Source: Actinomycetota bacterium (GTDB taxonomy: Bacteria; Actinomycetota; Acidimicrobiia; IMCC26256; PALSA-610). Taken from it: a DNA stretch of 21,187 nucleotides. A program made the position numbers and the translations under genes. The stretch lies in contig JAUZEM010000551.1 of NCBI GenBank assembly GCA_030839005.1, forward strand, positions 1 to 21,187, written 5' to 3'. This document shows positions 20,662 through 21,187 of the stretch, piece after piece; the stretch's first letter is position 1, and every line of letters starts with the position of its first letter. A model generated the notes under the pieces. That model saw nothing but the letters and a program-made list of their open reading frames with translations. It was not told the origin of the DNA and ran no database searches.

Positions 20662-21187
20662 TCAGGCCGGGTTTCCGACCAGCGCGTTTTGCAGCGCGCA
20701 CAGCGCGGCGCCGGGCGGCGGCAGGCCGAGGTAGGACCGGTGGTATTCGCCGCCGTGGCATGCGTCCCAGGATGCGGCCCAGTCTTCGGCGCCGCCCGGT
20801 TCCGACCAGCCGGCACCCTGTGCGCCGCCGGAGAAGAAGTGGGCGGCGTCACAGCCGCGTGCCGCGCACCACTGCCCGATCTTGGTGGGATTCAGGCGGG
20901 CGAAATCCCACGCGTGTCCGGACTCGTGTAATGCGACGACGTGCAAGTACGTGCCGGACTCGCCGGCGCGGACGTACAGCGTCGTCGTGCCGGACGGGTC
21001 AGTGAGACCGAGCAGGCCCGAGCGTGGTCCGGCGCAGATCGCGTTCCACCCCGGGGGCCACACGATGCTCGCCACGACCGCGGCGCAGCTCGTCGGAGGC
21101 GCTACGACCGCCGCGACCGGCGGTGCGGCGGCCACGACGAGCTTGGGTCGCGGCGGCTGCGTCGGCGGTGTCGCCCGCCGCACCGGT
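20662..21187 (-). CDS. Secreted-looking protein with an HExxH motif (probably partial)
   Basis: At least 173 residues are visible. The first 40 or so are rich in Pro and Ala (VVAAAPPVAAVVAPP), a linker typical of exported actinobacterial proteins. A globular domain follows, with CAGPRSGLLGLTDPSG, TTTLYVRAG, and LHVVALHESGHAWDFARL. HESGH (20928-20914) is an HExxH zinc-protease-like motif, and downstream GGAEDWAASW contains acidic residues that could supply a third ligand. Several cysteines (TSCA, NAICAG, WCAARGCDA, DACHGG, ALCAL) suggest disulfides, fitting an extracytoplasmic protein. The frame is open to the end of the window, so the true N-terminus and any signal peptide probably lie beyond 21187; a GTG at 21183 is possible but unconvincing. 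Protease activity is inferred from the motif only. Confidence 0.72.
   Translation of the reverse strand, partial: PVRRATPPTQPPRPKLVVAAAPPVAAVVAPPTSCAAVVASIVWPPGWNAICAGPRSGLLGLTDPSGTTTLYVRAGESGTYLHVVALHESGHAWDFARLNPTKIGQWCAARGCDAAHFFSGGAQGAGWSEPGGAEDWAASWDACHGGEYHRSYLGLPPPGAALCALQNALVGNPA

Noticed and set aside
1..21187. tRNA, rRNA, CRISPR array, insertion sequence or prophage
   Set aside because: No transposase, integrase, spaced direct repeats, cloverleaf or rRNA-like sequence was recognised; the only tandem repeat is the short one in the whiB7 leader.

Overview
The window is high-GC DNA from an actinomycete-type bacterium (Actinomycetota). The evidence is a WhiB-family regulator, a Ddn-type F420-dependent nitroreductase homologue, a class III cyclase/AAA/TPR regulator, tightly packed genes with ATGA/GTGA overlaps, and many genes that look leaderless, with a TANNNT -10 box 6-8 bases before an ATG or GTG. 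A deep lineage such as Acidimicrobiia would fit, but that is only a guess. No mobile element, CRISPR array, rRNA or tRNA was seen.

Layout. Bases 1-473 (minus) hold the N-terminal part of a 3-hydroxyisobutyrate-dehydrogenase-type enzyme, cut by the window edge and divergent from a three-gene cassette (ThuA-like, alpha/beta hydrolase, RidA-like; 509-2663). At 2752-7268 there is a sugar block: two tandem GH4 glycosidases, a NagB-type glucosamine-6-phosphate deaminase and a Gfo/Idh/MocA oxidoreductase. A Ddn-like protein (7290-7721) converges on a very large cyclase/ATPase/TPR regulator (7737-11225, minus). Divergent from that regulator is a PAS-GGDEF-EAL protein (11334-13073), whose stop codon abuts that of a convergent DUF971 protein (13074-13394).

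From 13454 to 19454 all genes are on the plus strand and most overlap by four bases: pterin-4a-carbinolamine dehydratase, a membrane-anchored small protein, MobA, FdhD, an FdhF/YdeP-type molybdoenzyme and two inositol-monophosphatase-family proteins. MobA (cofactor guanylylation) and FdhD (cofactor sulfuration) are the expected maturation partners of the formate-dehydrogenase-like enzyme. fdhD is preceded by an apparent leaderless 18-residue upstream ORF that contains a strong hairpin.

The most striking part is 19455-20236: a WhiB7-type regulator behind a 400-base leader. In order, the leader has an A/T-rich box just upstream of a TTGACG -35, a weak -10, a 67-codon upstream ORF, a possible antiterminator segment at the end of that ORF, a textbook intrinsic terminator (11-bp stem, GCAA loop, U tract), a T-free repeat-rich stretch, and the whiB7 ribosome-binding site. 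This matches the known architecture of whiB7 attenuation, in which antibiotic-stalled ribosomes allow read-through. The window ends with a convergent 66-residue conserved-looking small protein and a secreted-looking HExxH protein, both on the minus strand; the latter is probably cut at its N-terminus by the window edge.
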